DNA of 64,000 nucleotides from Ornithinibacillus xuwenensis (GTDB taxonomy: Bacteria; Bacillota; Bacilli; Bacillales; Amphibacillaceae): NCBI RefSeq assembly GCF_039614845.1, contig NZ_JBDIML010000001.1, forward strand, positions 744,001 through 808,000. Reading direction: 5' to 3'. The translations under genes were made by a program, and so were the position numbers. Under the pieces are notes generated by a model. That model worked only from the letters and a program-made list of their open reading frames with translations, did not search any database and was not told the origin of the DNA. Within the stretch, counting starts at the first letter, position 1. Each line of letters opens with the position of its first letter. Positions 8,482-17,721 of the stretch are shown piece after piece.

Positions 8482-8787
8482 TTATCTCCTAATATCAAAG
8501 TTGTTGCCTAAATATGGATGCTTATATGCTTGCAAGGCCTGATTACTGTTCTTATTTTTTTTCTGTTTTTCTAGATTTTGCGCACCTTGCTCTTTTCTAC
8601 CATCCTTTTGAAGCTGAGTCTCTTCAAATTCTTGTACTTTTTTTCTTTTTCTATTCTCTTGCACTAACTGACTTTGGGCGAGTGCCTCCTGAAAATGCTG
8701 ATTTTGCTTGAGCATTTGGTCTTGTAGTTTACCTGCATCATGTGTCCGGGGAAGCGCAACCTGCATCTCAACAGATTTCCAACTCAT
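8482..8787 (-). CDS. Small charged protein of the fla/che operon, function unknown
   Basis: A 101-residue hydrophilic protein. It has a distinctive N-terminal segment, MSWKSVEMQVALPRTHDAGK, then a Gln/Lys/Glu-rich helical region (about 25-80) that looks coiled-coil, and a polar tail. It has no signal peptide and no membrane helix. I recall similar small proteins (MSW/MQVALPRT start) in this spot in other bacilli, but B. subtilis lacks it; that recollection is not checked. It begins 26 bases after the DUF342 gene and ends seven bases before swrB, so it is co-transcribed with the flagellar genes. SD AAGGAAGTGA precedes the ATG. A flagellar or swarming accessory role is inference from position only. 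Confidence 0.8.
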   Translation of the reverse strand: MSWKSVEMQVALPRTHDAGKLQDQMLKQNQHFQEALAQSQLVQENRKRKKVQEFEETQLQKDGRKEQGAQNLEKQKKNKNSNQALQAYKHPYLGNNFDIRR

Positions 8788-8813
8788 CTAGAATCACTTC
8801 CTTATTGTACCCA

Positions 8814-10184
8814 TTATCGTGTACGCATAAAAATTTCATTATTTAAAAGCTCAAATTCCACATGCTGATTAATAGTATTGATAACTCGCTTATACTTACC
8901 AAATGATACAATTGTATTGGCATATACATTACCGGTAATAACTAATTTAGCATACTTTTCTTTCGCATCTATGGATAACGACTCTAGTTGTTCATTTATG
9001 GTGGAAAGCATCTCTGTGTTTTTATCATAGGACGCCCTCTGCCTTTTTAAAGCATGAAGTAATTTCGGATTAGATTCAATATTTGGTGTCTGTGATAACT
9101 TTTCACCAATAATTTTTAACTTCGCTAAACTATCTTCAATTTCCTTCTTTTGAGATTGAAGATTTTCAGCTAGTTGCACTTCATTGTGACTTTGACCCAG
9201 CATTAGTTCAGTCTTTGTACTCATCTGGTTTCCAACATGTTTAACTTGTATGGAATCACCAGCTGAAACAGTACCACCAATTATGCTGCCTTTTTGGCAT
9301 ATTATCTCACTTCCTGCAGTACAGTTACTATGAAGAATGGAGTTTTCAACATAGAGATTGTTACCAGCGTTAACATTACCTTGGTTAATATAGCCTATTT
9401 GAATATTCTCACGTGCAACAACCTGTCCTTTTTGAAGGCCGGAAAGCCCCTCTGAGATAAATACCGATCCTTCTGCATGTATAGAGGCAGCTTCAACCAT
9501 TCCGAAAATTTTGACATCACCACCAGCATTTACCTTATATCCAGAAGGAACATCTCCCTTTATGATAATAGTACCAATAAAATTTAGATTTCCTTCCTTT
9601 AAGGAAAGTGTGTCCTTCACTTCAAATACAGGAAGAACATGGATGATATTTCTTTGTACACTAGCTTGTCCTTCTGATGTTGCGTAGAAGGCTGATTCTG
9701 TCTCTTCATAACGAACATTTTTACCCGTTTTGATAGTTAAGGGTTTTCCGGGCTGTGCTGGTATCAAATTACCATAAACATCTGTACCATCTTTTCCCTT
9801 AGTGGGAGATGATACAGATGCTAATTTCTGATCTTTCTCAACAGAAGGAATTTGCATCACATCTCGAAAATCCCTCTTCTCTGTTTTTTCAATAGTTGGA
9901 TTTAAGTTAATTTCATAAATGATTTCTGCATTTGTTCCATGTTCTGGGAGAACACCTGTTGCAATAGCTACTGGGAAATCATCAAGTGGAATCCCTGAAA
10001 TCACTAATTCAACAGCCTCTTCCTTTATTCCATATACGATTTGATTATCGTTTAAAAAATCATGAAATGCTTCAGACGTTATATCTAAATCTCGATTAAC
10101 CAGGTATTCATCCGTGTAGTGGAGCTCTGCTATCATGTGATCCTTTGATATTACAATTGTAAAGAGTTCATTTAGATTAAACAT
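8814..10184 (-). CDS. DUF342/FapA-family protein
   Basis: A 456-residue cytoplasmic protein. The N-terminal part (about 1-170) includes the conserved KGKDGTDVYGN and PAQPGKP segments typical of DUF342. The centre (about 185-310) is a repetitive beta-helix-like region rich in short hydrophobic-Gly turns (GTIIIKGDVPSGYKV, GGTVSAGDSI), as in polymer-forming cytoskeletal folds. A coiled coil follows (about 325-400) and then a small C-terminal beta domain. Relatives are called flagellar assembly protein A; in Vibrio such a protein affects polar flagellum formation. B. subtilis lacks it between sigD and swrB. The start at 10184 has AGGAGA nine bases upstream; a GTG one codon earlier is also possible. 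Confidence 0.88.
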   Translation of the reverse strand: MFNLNELFTIVISKDHMIAELHYTDEYLVNRDLDITSEAFHDFLNDNQIVYGIKEEAVELVISGIPLDDFPVAIATGVLPEHGTNAEIIYEINLNPTIEKTEKRDFRDVMQIPSVEKDQKLASVSSPTKGKDGTDVYGNLIPAQPGKPLTIKTGKNVRYEETESAFYATSEGQASVQRNIIHVLPVFEVKDTLSLKEGNLNFIGTIIIKGDVPSGYKVNAGGDVKIFGMVEAASIHAEGSVFISEGLSGLQKGQVVARENIQIGYINQGNVNAGNNLYVENSILHSNCTAGSEIICQKGSIIGGTVSAGDSIQVKHVGNQMSTKTELMLGQSHNEVQLAENLQSQKKEIEDSLAKLKIIGEKLSQTPNIESNPKLLHALKRQRASYDKNTEMLSTINEQLESLSIDAKEKYAKLVITGNVYANTIVSFGKYKRVINTINQHVEFELLNNEIFMRTR

Positions 10185-10208
10185 CACCTTGTATCTCCTT
10201 TATCAAAG

Positions 10209-10979
10209 CTATAAAGCTTTTTCCAGTGTATGACGCAATTTAAAAATTGCCTTTTTATGAATTTGTGAGATTCTTGATGTTGTTAATCCTAATACTTGTC
10301 CTATCTCCGTAAATGTAAGTCCATCTTGATAGAAAAGACTAATAATCATTTGTTCATTTTCTTTTAGGCCTTTAATACTATCTGCAAGCTCCTTATATTG
10401 TTCATGCTTAACAAGATGATTATCTGGTTGAATACTAGACTCATCAGGAATGGTATATCCAATACCTTCTTTATGATGCGAACTACCATCCTTTGGTTTT
10501 TCCTCAATTGATAGCATATTGGAAAACAGGGCATCCCGAACGTACGATTCAACCTCTTGCACAGGCATTTCTAAATCCGTCGCAATTTCTTCAGAACTTG
10601 GCTGCCGTTGAAAGCGTTGCTCAAGCTTTTGGGTTACTTGTTCAATCTTCTTTGTTTTTTCACGAATAGAACGAGGTAACCAATCTTCTTTTCTTAAGCC
10701 ATCAATAATTGCTCCTCTTATTCGAAATGAAGCATAGGTATCAAATTTTAGATCTCTTTCAAGATCAAATTTCTTTAGTGCATCATAGAGACCTAGCAAG
10801 CCAAGGCTTTTCAAGTCATCTTTCATGACACTACTTGGCAAATGACTTATAGTCCTTTCAACATGATAATTCACTAAGTACATATAATTTTGTATTAATT
10901 CATTTGCCGCTTCACTATCTTGAGTGTTTTTCCATCTATTCCATAACTCTTGCTCTAGAGGAGAGATTTTTGTACCCAA
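10209..10979 (-). CDS. sigD: Flagellar sigma factor SigD (FliA/WhiG family, sigma-28)
   Basis: Directs RNA polymerase to late flagellar, chemotaxis and autolysin genes. Regions 2, 3 and 4 are all present: region 2 holds LGLLGLYDALKKFD and FRIRGAIIDGLRKEDWLPR, and region 4 ends with the helix-turn-helix FTEIGQVLGLTTSRISQIHKKA. The length of 256 residues matches the family. The start is TTG at 10979 with GGAGGAG eight bases upstream. It sits near the distal end of the operon, a position that in B. subtilis limits its level and makes motility bistable. Region 2.1 residues 1-40 show nothing odd. Confidence 0.97.
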   Translation of the reverse strand: MGTKISPLEQELWNRWKNTQDSEAANELIQNYMYLVNYHVERTISHLPSSVMKDDLKSLGLLGLYDALKKFDLERDLKFDTYASFRIRGAIIDGLRKEDWLPRSIREKTKKIEQVTQKLEQRFQRQPSSEEIATDLEMPVQEVESYVRDALFSNMLSIEEKPKDGSSHHKEGIGYTIPDESSIQPDNHLVKHEQYKELADSIKGLKENEQMIISLFYQDGLTFTEIGQVLGLTTSRISQIHKKAIFKLRHTLEKAL

Positions 10980-11018
10980 ATGACTTGCTCCTCCCTATCC
11001 ATATTTTAAAGAGAAAGT

Positions 11019-11516
11019 CTAGATAATTTCTTCACCTTTTGTAATCGTCCTTATTCGGAGATTGGCAGTTTGAGGGTCGAATTCAATTGTTCTTCCGAAA
11101 TTACCACCAACATCAGACGATATTACAGGAATGTTATGTTCTGCTAGCTTTTGTAGCACTGCCTCTGTGTTTCGTTGTCCAATCCGCATCATATCACTGC
11201 CAGAGTTAAACTGAAACATTTGTGCACCACCTGCTAATTTTGCTTTCATTAAGGGCTTACGTAGCCCCTTCATACATAGCTTTTCAATAAGAATATCTAC
11301 TGCCGTGTCTGCGTATTTATAATGATTTAAAGTTTGTTGTTTGGCGTGTTTGGAATCTGGAAGCATTACATGTGCCATTCCAGCTATTTGTTTTCCAACA
11401 TCATAAATGACAATTCCAACACATGAACCCAATCCGGAAGTACGAATAACATCTGGCGCTGTGACAATATTTAAATCTGCTATACCTACCTTAATAATTG
11501 TCTGTTCCTTATTCAT
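11019..11516 (-). CDS. cheD: Chemoreceptor glutamine deamidase CheD
   Basis: Deamidates glutamines on chemoreceptors and binds CheC, increasing CheC phosphatase activity. The catalytic Cys lies in SGLGSCVGIVIYD (C32) and the partner His in AGMAHVMLPDS (H49). The 165-residue length matches B. subtilis CheD. It overlaps the cheC 3' end by eight bases (translational coupling), which fits the CheC-CheD complex. It is followed 39 bases later by sigD. Confidence 0.97.
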   Translation of the reverse strand: MNKEQTIIKVGIADLNIVTAPDVIRTSGLGSCVGIVIYDVGKQIAGMAHVMLPDSKHAKQQTLNHYKYADTAVDILIEKLCMKGLRKPLMKAKLAGGAQMFQFNSGSDMMRIGQRNTEAVLQKLAEHNIPVISSDVGGNFGRTIEFDPQTANLRIRTITKGEEII

Positions 11517-12147
11517 AATCTTGTATTCCTAATGCTTGAAAAATTTTCGTGAACGATTCAGGAGATGGCAATAGCAGAAATTGACCATTAATGCCATTAT
11601 GCTTTTCGTTAAGATCATTTATCTTCGTATTAATAATAATCGCGTAATCGGTCACTTCAGATACTTGTAGCAATCCAACAGTCAATATTGCACCAGCCAT
11701 ATCAACACTCAAATGTGGTACTGAGGGTTGCATATTAATATTCGTAAAATCAGAAAGGGCAGATAAGTAAGAACCCGCTAAAATATTCCCAGCCTCACGA
11801 AGTGCTGAAAAAGCTATTTCATTGTCTGCTTCACTATCAAATAACTTGATATCTTCATTGTTTGTCAAGTGCTTGGTCAGGGATTCCGCTTCTTCAAGTG
11901 AGAACAATAAATAAACCATTCCTGGTGCCTTACCATGAATTTCGAACAGGATACCGACAACCAAATTATCGGCCCCACCAACCATTTCCATCACTTCATC
12001 AAATGCAACAATTTTAATATCAGGAACTTCCATATCGACCTTTTTATCGATAAGTTTAGACATTGATGTGGCAGCATTACCAGCACCAATATTTCCAATT
12101 TCTCTAAGGGCATCTAGTTGTATTAACGAAAGTTGTTCATAATTCAT
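11509..12147 (-). CDS. cheC: CheY-P phosphatase CheC
   Basis: Dephosphorylates CheY-P as part of the adaptation system. Both pseudo-symmetric active-site helices have the D/E-x3-E/x2-N pattern: ALREIGNIGAGNAATSM near residue 13 and ALREAGNILAGSY near 110. That makes it a two-site CheC rather than a one-site CheX. At 212 residues it is normal length. It starts one base after the cheW stop and overlaps cheD by eight bases. Confidence 0.96.
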   Translation of the reverse strand: MNYEQLSLIQLDALREIGNIGAGNAATSMSKLIDKKVDMEVPDIKIVAFDEVMEMVGGADNLVVGILFEIHGKAPGMVYLLFSLEEAESLTKHLTNNEDIKLFDSEADNEIAFSALREAGNILAGSYLSALSDFTNINMQPSVPHLSVDMAGAILTVGLLQVSEVTDYAIIINTKINDLNEKHNGINGQFLLLPSPESFTKIFQALGIQDYE

Positions 12148-12148
12148 A

Positions 12149-12622
12149 TTATTGACCTTCAGGTGATTTTAACTCGTTTAATTCTTCATTTGTTAAAACC
12201 TTTTTTAAGTCTAGTAAGATAAGTAAGCGACTGTCTAACTTCGCCACGCCTTCGATATAATCTGCGTTAACAGCTCCAATTACTTCTGGTGCTGGTTCAA
12301 TGACATCACTTGGAATATCAATTACATCGTTTGCTGCATCTACGATCAAACCTACTTCCATATCATCTAGATATACAATTACAATACGTGTAGATTCATT
12401 GTACTCTGATTCTTCAATTCCAAGTCTAGTACGTAAATCAATTATTGGCGTTACTACTCCTCTTAAGTTAATAACACCTTTCACAAAATTCGAAGTATTA
12501 GGAACTCTTGTTATAGTTTGTACACGTTCAATCGTAACAACTTGCTGTACGGATACAGCAAACTCCTCATTCTTTAATTGAAAAACAATCACCTTTTTTT
12601 CAGTAGCTATTTCATTCGCCAT
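12149..12622 (-). CDS. cheW: Chemotaxis coupling protein CheW
   Basis: An SH3-like double-barrel adaptor that links receptors to CheA. The core blocks are present: VIVFQLKNEEFAVSVQQV, RVPNTSNFVKGVINLRG and a VDAANDVIDI motif. The Arg in NLRG contacts receptors. The length of 157 residues is normal. It starts 26 bases after cheA with SD GGGAGGA. It is followed by cheC-cheD, the B. subtilis order. Confidence 0.97.
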   Translation of the reverse strand: MANEIATEKKVIVFQLKNEEFAVSVQQVVTIERVQTITRVPNTSNFVKGVINLRGVVTPIIDLRTRLGIEESEYNESTRIVIVYLDDMEVGLIVDAANDVIDIPSDVIEPAPEVIGAVNADYIEGVAKLDSRLLILLDLKKVLTNEELNELKSPEGQ

Positions 12623-12648
12623 TTTAAATCCTCCCCGTTTTAAAAATA

Positions 12649-14676
12649 CTATTTAATAATTGCATTACTATCAATAATTAGTGAAACTTCACCATCTCCA
12701 AGAATTGTTGCCCCAGAGATTGCAAATGTATTGGTTAAATATGAGCCTAAAGACTTTAAGACAACCTCTTGCTGCCCAATAAATGCATCAACCACAAGTG
12801 CTGCTAACTTATCACCTTTTTTAACGATGACAATTGAAGTATATTCTTCCTCGTCATTCTCTTTAGGAATATCGAAAACTTCTTTTAAATTAACTAAAGG
12901 AATGACTTTTCCTCTAAAATCAATTACTTTTTTATGATGAGCAGATAAAATTTGCTCTTTGGAAATAATAGCTGTTTCGATAATTGATGATAATGGAATC
13001 GCAAATTTCTCTTGGTTTAATTCAACAAGCAACACAGAAATGATGGTTAAAGTTAGCGGCAGTTGAATAGAGAAAACCGAACCCTTATCTAAAGTAGAAT
13101 CAATAGAGATGTTCCCTCCAAGTGATTCAATCGTATTCTTTACGACATCTAAACCTACTCCACGACCAGAAATATCAGAAATTTTCTCTGCCGTTGAAAA
13201 ACCACTTTCCATAATCAACTCATATATTTGTTGATCGGTAAGACCAGTCACTTCCCGTTCCGACAATATTCCGTTACTCAATGCTTTGTTTAACACTTTT
13301 TCCTTATTAATTCCAGCACCGTCATCTGTTATTTCAATAAAGACATGGTTTCCACTATGAAATGCTTCTAAGGTAATGGTACCCTTTTCTGGTTTACCTT
13401 TTCGAAGTCGCTCCTCTGGTGTTTCAATTCCGTGATCGATCGCATTGCGTAATAAATGTACAATAGGATCACCTATTTCATCTATCACAGTACGATCTAA
13501 TTCTGTATCCGCACCAATAATCTCGATATCTACTTGTTTATGTAGATCTCTTGCAAGCTTTCGAACCATTCTAGGGAATCGACTAAACACTTGATCAATT
13601 GGAACCATACGCATCGTTAAAATAACATTTTGCAAGTTACTTGAAACCCTTGACATACGTTCAACTGTATCTTGTAATTCATTATTCTGTAGATCTGTTG
13701 AGATTTGCTCCAGACGGCCTCGATCAATGATTAATTCCTCAAATAAATTCATTAATACATCTAATTTTTCAATATTGACTCGAATTGTTTTATGTTGAGA
13801 GCTTTTCGTAGTATCATTATCTGCTCTAGAAGATTGCTGTTTTTTCGTATTCACCAATTGGTTCTTTTCTTCCGTTGTTGAGTCCTTCTGTTCCTCTTTC
13901 TTCTCACGATAATTCGAAACGGAAAACTGATGAATCGTAACTGTTTCTATCTCTGATACTTTTTTGATCTTTTCACCAATTTCCTTTTCTGGATGCTCTG
14001 ACACTAATATTACGGTAAACGATGATTCGAAATTTTCTTCCTCTAGATCATTTACTGTTGGATTAGACTTAATTACTTCACCAAGCTGCTCCAGTACTTC
14101 AAATACCATGAAAACTCGAGCACCCTTTAATAAACAATCTTCCCGAAGCTGAACCGTGATTTCAAAGTTTGAGAAGCCACGTTCATGTGATTCATTTAAT
14201 ATCGATATTTCAAACTCATCTAAATCACTACTAATATGATGAATTTCTGATTCAATGTCTTGCTTTACTTCTTGAGTCGTTTCATTTGCAGCTGCAACAC
14301 CAGTTTCAATCGTTTCAAGTTTACTAACGATTGAATCTACCTCATGTGCGCCCTTTCCGCCATTCGCAATATCCTCTACCATTGAATTTAGGATGTCTAC
14401 CGTATCAACTAATAAGTCAATCATTTCAGATTGTACAGTTACGCGATCATATCGAATTGCATCAAAAACATTTTCCAGTGTATGGGTGATGGTCGCTAAG
14501 TCACTAAATCCCATTGTTGCTGACATTCCCTTTAACGTATGGGCAGCTCTAAATATTTCTTCAATTATCGCTTTCTCGTTAGGTGACTTTTCAAGTTCTA
14601 GTAATTTTTTATATAATACTTCGATATGTTCATTACTCTCATCAATAAAGACATCCAAATATTGCGTAGTGTCCAT
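12649..14676 (-). CDS. cheA: Chemotaxis histidine kinase CheA
   Basis: A cytoplasmic receptor-coupled kinase that phosphorylates CheY and CheB. Domains in order: P1 HPt with phospho-acceptor H46 in FRAAHTLKGMS; P2 around 165-255; an acidic/polar linker (about 255-295); P3 dimerisation with EELIIDRGRL; P4 HATPase with HLLRNAIDHGIE, DDGAGIN and GRGVGLDVV; P5 CheW-like at about 535-675. At 675 residues it matches B. subtilis (672). It lies two bases after cheB. All kinase motifs are intact. Confidence 0.98.
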   Translation of the reverse strand: MDTTQYLDVFIDESNEHIEVLYKKLLELEKSPNEKAIIEEIFRAAHTLKGMSATMGFSDLATITHTLENVFDAIRYDRVTVQSEMIDLLVDTVDILNSMVEDIANGGKGAHEVDSIVSKLETIETGVAAANETTQEVKQDIESEIHHISSDLDEFEISILNESHERGFSNFEITVQLREDCLLKGARVFMVFEVLEQLGEVIKSNPTVNDLEEENFESSFTVILVSEHPEKEIGEKIKKVSEIETVTIHQFSVSNYREKKEEQKDSTTEEKNQLVNTKKQQSSRADNDTTKSSQHKTIRVNIEKLDVLMNLFEELIIDRGRLEQISTDLQNNELQDTVERMSRVSSNLQNVILTMRMVPIDQVFSRFPRMVRKLARDLHKQVDIEIIGADTELDRTVIDEIGDPIVHLLRNAIDHGIETPEERLRKGKPEKGTITLEAFHSGNHVFIEITDDGAGINKEKVLNKALSNGILSEREVTGLTDQQIYELIMESGFSTAEKISDISGRGVGLDVVKNTIESLGGNISIDSTLDKGSVFSIQLPLTLTIISVLLVELNQEKFAIPLSSIIETAIISKEQILSAHHKKVIDFRGKVIPLVNLKEVFDIPKENDEEEYTSIVIVKKGDKLAALVVDAFIGQQEVVLKSLGSYLTNTFAISGATILGDGEVSLIIDSNAIIK

Positions 14677-14678
14677 TA

Positions 14679-15731
14679 CTACATCCCCCCGCTTCTTTTG
14701 GTTAATGCGTGAATCATCTCACCCATTTGATGTAAATGTACGATATAATTTACTGCGTTCGTTTTAACTGCAGCTTTCGGCATACCATTGATTATTGCAG
14801 ATTCTTCAGACTCAGCTAGAACAATCGTATTAGGGTCTACCTGTTTTAAACGCTCAACCCCTTTTGAACCGTCACTACCCATACCTGTTAAAACAACAGC
14901 GATTTTATTTACTCTTTCTATCTCAGAAGCAGATTCGAAAAGTACATCTACTGCTGGTCTATGACCAGAACGTTCATCTTCCTGTGTAAGTTCAATCGCA
15001 TTAACAGTGCCAACTTTTCGAATTTTCATATGGAAATCACCCGGTGCTATATACACCGTCTTTTCTTTAATAATTTCACCGTGTACTGCTTCTTTAACAT
15101 GAAATTCTGTCAAATTATTTAAGCGTTCTGCTAGTGATTTCGTAAAACCGGCTGGCATATGTTGAACAATAAGAATCGGGTCAGAAAAGTCATTTGGTAT
15201 ATCTAAAAGTAGTCGTTGCAAAGCTCTAGGTCCCCCAGTTGATGCCCCGACAAATACAACCGATTTCGAAAATCGTTTCTTAGAAGGAATTACTTTTGGA
15301 CTTTCTTCTTTTTCTACTGTTTTTGATAAGTTAACCTTGGAGGCAGCTAATACTTTATCAATTATTTCTTGTTTAATGGTTCCAATATCCAGTGAAATGG
15401 AACCTGATGGTTTTGCAATGAAATCAACAGCACCTATCGATAATGCCTGCAAAGTATTACTAGCTCCTTCTTTTGTCAAGCTAGATAGCATAACTACAGG
15501 TAAGGGATGTTCCCTCATGATAGAACCAAGTGCTGTAATTCCATCCATAATAGGCATTTCAACATCTAATGTTACAACGTCTGGTGAAAGCGTCTTGATT
15601 TTTTTAAGCCCTTCTTCCCCATTCCTCGCTGTTGCAATTACTTGGATCCGGTTGTCACTTTCTAATATATCCGTGATCATTTTTCTCATAAAAGCAGAAT
15701 CATCGATCACGATTACACGAATGGGAGACAC
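14679..15731 (-). CDS. cheB: Chemotaxis response regulator methylesterase CheB
   Basis: Removes methyl groups from receptor glutamates. It has an N-terminal receiver with D56 in VTLDVEMPIMDG, a linker, then the esterase domain with the catalytic Ser in FVGASTGGPRAL, His in LIVQHMPAGF and Asp in LTGMGSDGS. The ORF opens at a GTG at 15740, but SD AGGTGG fits the second GTG at 15731 (spacing five), so I start there (350 residues). It begins nine bases after the flhG stop and ends two bases before cheA. Confidence 0.95.
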   Translation of the reverse strand: MSPIRVIVIDDSAFMRKMITDILESDNRIQVIATARNGEEGLKKIKTLSPDVVTLDVEMPIMDGITALGSIMREHPLPVVMLSSLTKEGASNTLQALSIGAVDFIAKPSGSISLDIGTIKQEIIDKVLAASKVNLSKTVEKEESPKVIPSKKRFSKSVVFVGASTGGPRALQRLLLDIPNDFSDPILIVQHMPAGFTKSLAERLNNLTEFHVKEAVHGEIIKEKTVYIAPGDFHMKIRKVGTVNAIELTQEDERSGHRPAVDVLFESASEIERVNKIAVVLTGMGSDGSKGVERLKQVDPNTIVLAESEESAIINGMPKAAVKTNAVNYIVHLHQMGEMIHALTKRSGGM

Positions 15732-15740
15732 GATGCCCAC

Positions 15741-16607
15741 CTACCTATTCTTTAATAGATTTTTCAACCTTTGTACAAATGATGTGGATTCTACATTATG
15801 AACAGTAGTATTACTGCTACAATAGTTAGCGGTTAGCTGCTTTAATGACTTTGCTACTGCTGATTTTTTATTTGCAAGCACAAATGGTGCTTGATGAATA
15901 ACCGCTGAAGACACAGTTTTATCATCAGGAAGCATACCAAGAAGCTTTATTTCAACATCTAAAAATTTCGATATAACATTTTGAAATCGCTCCATTGTTC
16001 TTAGCCCATTATTGGTTGTATCAGAACGATTTAAGATAATGGATAGTTGCATTGTCCGATCATAGCTTAAGATATGCTTGATCATGCTGTATGCATCTGT
16101 TATCGATGTCGGCTCCGGAGTGGTAATCACAATACACTCATCAGATGCTAAAATAAAATCAATACTTGATTGAGTTGCTCCAGCTCCCATATCAAAAATA
16201 ATGTAATCAAACATTCTAACAATTAATTGGTATTGTTCTAAAAAGTAGTTCATCTTATATTCATCCATGGAAAACAAGTTCGCAAGTCCCGAACCACCTG
16301 CTATATATGACAAGTTATTTGGACCTATCTCCATAATATCATAAATAGGTAATTGGTCGTGCATCATATCGACAATTGTTTTTTTTGCATGCAAGCCAAG
16401 TAAAATTTCGACATTTCCCATTCCAATGTCTAAATCAATGATGAGTACTTTTTTTCCTTGATTACAAAGCTCTAGGGAAAAATTTACGGCAATATTAGTT
16501 TTACCTACACCGCCTTTACCACTAACAAAAGAAATCGTCTTCGCTTCCCTTGGGTTTTTAGATAGCTCTAGTTGTCTTCTTAAACTATCTGCTTGATCAT
16601 AAACCAC
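15741..16607 (-). CDS. flhG: Flagellum number/placement ATPase FlhG (YlxH, MinD-like)
   Basis: A ParA/MinD-family ATPase that acts on FlhF, and on FliM/FliY during C-ring assembly, to pattern flagella. The deviant Walker A motif SGKGGVGKTN lies at residues 29-38, with IDLDIGMGN (A') and FDMGAGA (Walker B) following. The C-terminal membrane-targeting helix is plausible (QRLKNLLKNR). The start is GTG with AGGTGA upstream. It overlaps the flhF 3' end by 11 bases, as expected for the coupled FlhF-FlhG pair. Its 288 residues are close to the B. subtilis 298. Confidence 0.95.
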   Translation of the reverse strand: MVYDQADSLRRQLELSKNPREAKTISFVSGKGGVGKTNIAVNFSLELCNQGKKVLIIDLDIGMGNVEILLGLHAKKTIVDMMHDQLPIYDIMEIGPNNLSYIAGGSGLANLFSMDEYKMNYFLEQYQLIVRMFDYIIFDMGAGATQSSIDFILASDECIVITTPEPTSITDAYSMIKHILSYDRTMQLSIILNRSDTTNNGLRTMERFQNVISKFLDVEIKLLGMLPDDKTVSSAVIHQAPFVLANKKSAVAKSLKQLTANYCSSNTTVHNVESTSFVQRLKNLLKNR

Positions 16608-17721
16608 TTAAATCACCTACTATATAGTTACTGATGACCTCTTTTGTCGGTTTAACGATATTATCCGGGACTTCTTGCCCATTCGTGATGTATGCAATAC
16701 CAATATGACTCGTTAAAGAAATATTAAGCAAGCTTCCATATTGTCTTGTCTCATCGATTTTTGTATAGATTAGCCCTTTAATATCGATGTGTCGGAAGCT
16801 ATGAAAAATATCATGCATGTCTTTTGGTTTTGATGTTAAGGAAAGAACTAAGAAATTTTCAACAGGGCCATTCGCTGAAATGTTTTTCGTTAACTCCTTA
16901 ACATATTTCTCGTCACGATAGTTTCTTCCAGCAGTATCTACTAGAATTAAGTCATAGTTCTGAAATTTCTCCATAGCGTTTCGGTAATCCTCAATTGAAT
17001 AGACTACCTCAACTGGTGTATCTAGAATTTTTGCATACGTTTTTAATTGCTCAATTGCGGCTATTCGGTAAGTGTCCATGGTTACAAAGGCTACCTTCTT
17101 TTTTTCCTGGAGCATACTATTTGCTGCTACTTTGGCAATTGTTGTCGTTTTTCCGACACCCGTAGGGCCGACAAAATGAACAACTTTTGCAGTGTTAGAG
17201 ATCCCTTCGAACGATAGTCCACTTAACATTGCTTCAATTTCATTCTGTACATCATTTTTTATAATGGATGCAGTTGGGGATACATTTTCTTCCTCATGTT
17301 TATTCATGACATTCTGGATGATCTCCGTTGCAATAGCATCATCAACTTCCTGCTCAAGTAAATATTGATAAACAACTTCATAGTCGATAGCAAATTTACT
17401 TGATTTTTGTTGTAATGATTGCTGTTCAAGTATTCGTTTCATATTCTTTATTTCCTGAATTACTTCTGCATCCATTGTAGTTTTTGGTTTTACTGTTTTA
17501 GGCATCTTCGCTTGATTCATGGTTGCCTTTGGTTGTTTAGGTGGAATTGGACTCTTGTCCAACGCAGCAATAACTTCAATTTTTCTTTTTTTAAAGAAAC
17601 CTAAAAAACCACCATCTTGTATTTCTTTTGAGCTCAAAATAACAGCCTCTGCACCGAGCTCTTTCCGTACTTTACTCATTACTTCTGGCATTGTTGGTGC
17701 TACATATTTTTTTACCTTCAT
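16597..17721 (-). CDS. flhF: Flagellar SRP-like GTPase FlhF
   Basis: The third SRP-type GTPase besides Ffh and FtsY; places flagella. It has an N-terminal basic B domain (1-90), an N domain (about 105-175), and a G domain with P-loop GPTGVGKTTT at 185-194, DTYRIAA, DTAGRN, and TKIDET as the G4 motif. Its 374 residues match the family. It overlaps flhA by four bases (ATGA) and flhG by 11. FlhG stimulates its GTPase through an N-terminal activator helix, in line with the gene coupling. Confidence 0.97.
   Translation of the reverse strand: MKVKKYVAPTMPEVMSKVRKELGAEAVILSSKEIQDGGFLGFFKKRKIEVIAALDKSPIPPKQPKATMNQAKMPKTVKPKTTMDAEVIQEIKNMKRILEQQSLQQKSSKFAIDYEVVYQYLLEQEVDDAIATEIIQNVMNKHEEENVSPTASIIKNDVQNEIEAMLSGLSFEGISNTAKVVHFVGPTGVGKTTTIAKVAANSMLQEKKKVAFVTMDTYRIAAIEQLKTYAKILDTPVEVVYSIEDYRNAMEKFQNYDLILVDTAGRNYRDEKYVKELTKNISANGPVENFLVLSLTSKPKDMHDIFHSFRHIDIKGLIYTKIDETRQYGSLLNISLTSHIGIAYITNGQEVPDNIVKPTKEVISNYIVGDLSGL

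Noticed and set aside
8034..8787. Possible frameshift joining the 101-residue protein to swrB
   Set aside because: The two have separate starts, separate SDs and unrelated sequence types; SwrB has its normal N-terminal membrane helix.
14393..14767. 124-codon plus-strand reading frame opposite cheA/cheB
   Set aside because: It lies fully antisense to two well-recognised genes, has no SD and a Ser/Ile-rich composition that simply mirrors the minus-strand codons.
15337..15801. 154-codon plus-strand frame opposite cheB and flhG
   Set aside because: Antisense to intact CheB motifs, no SD, no recognisable domain.
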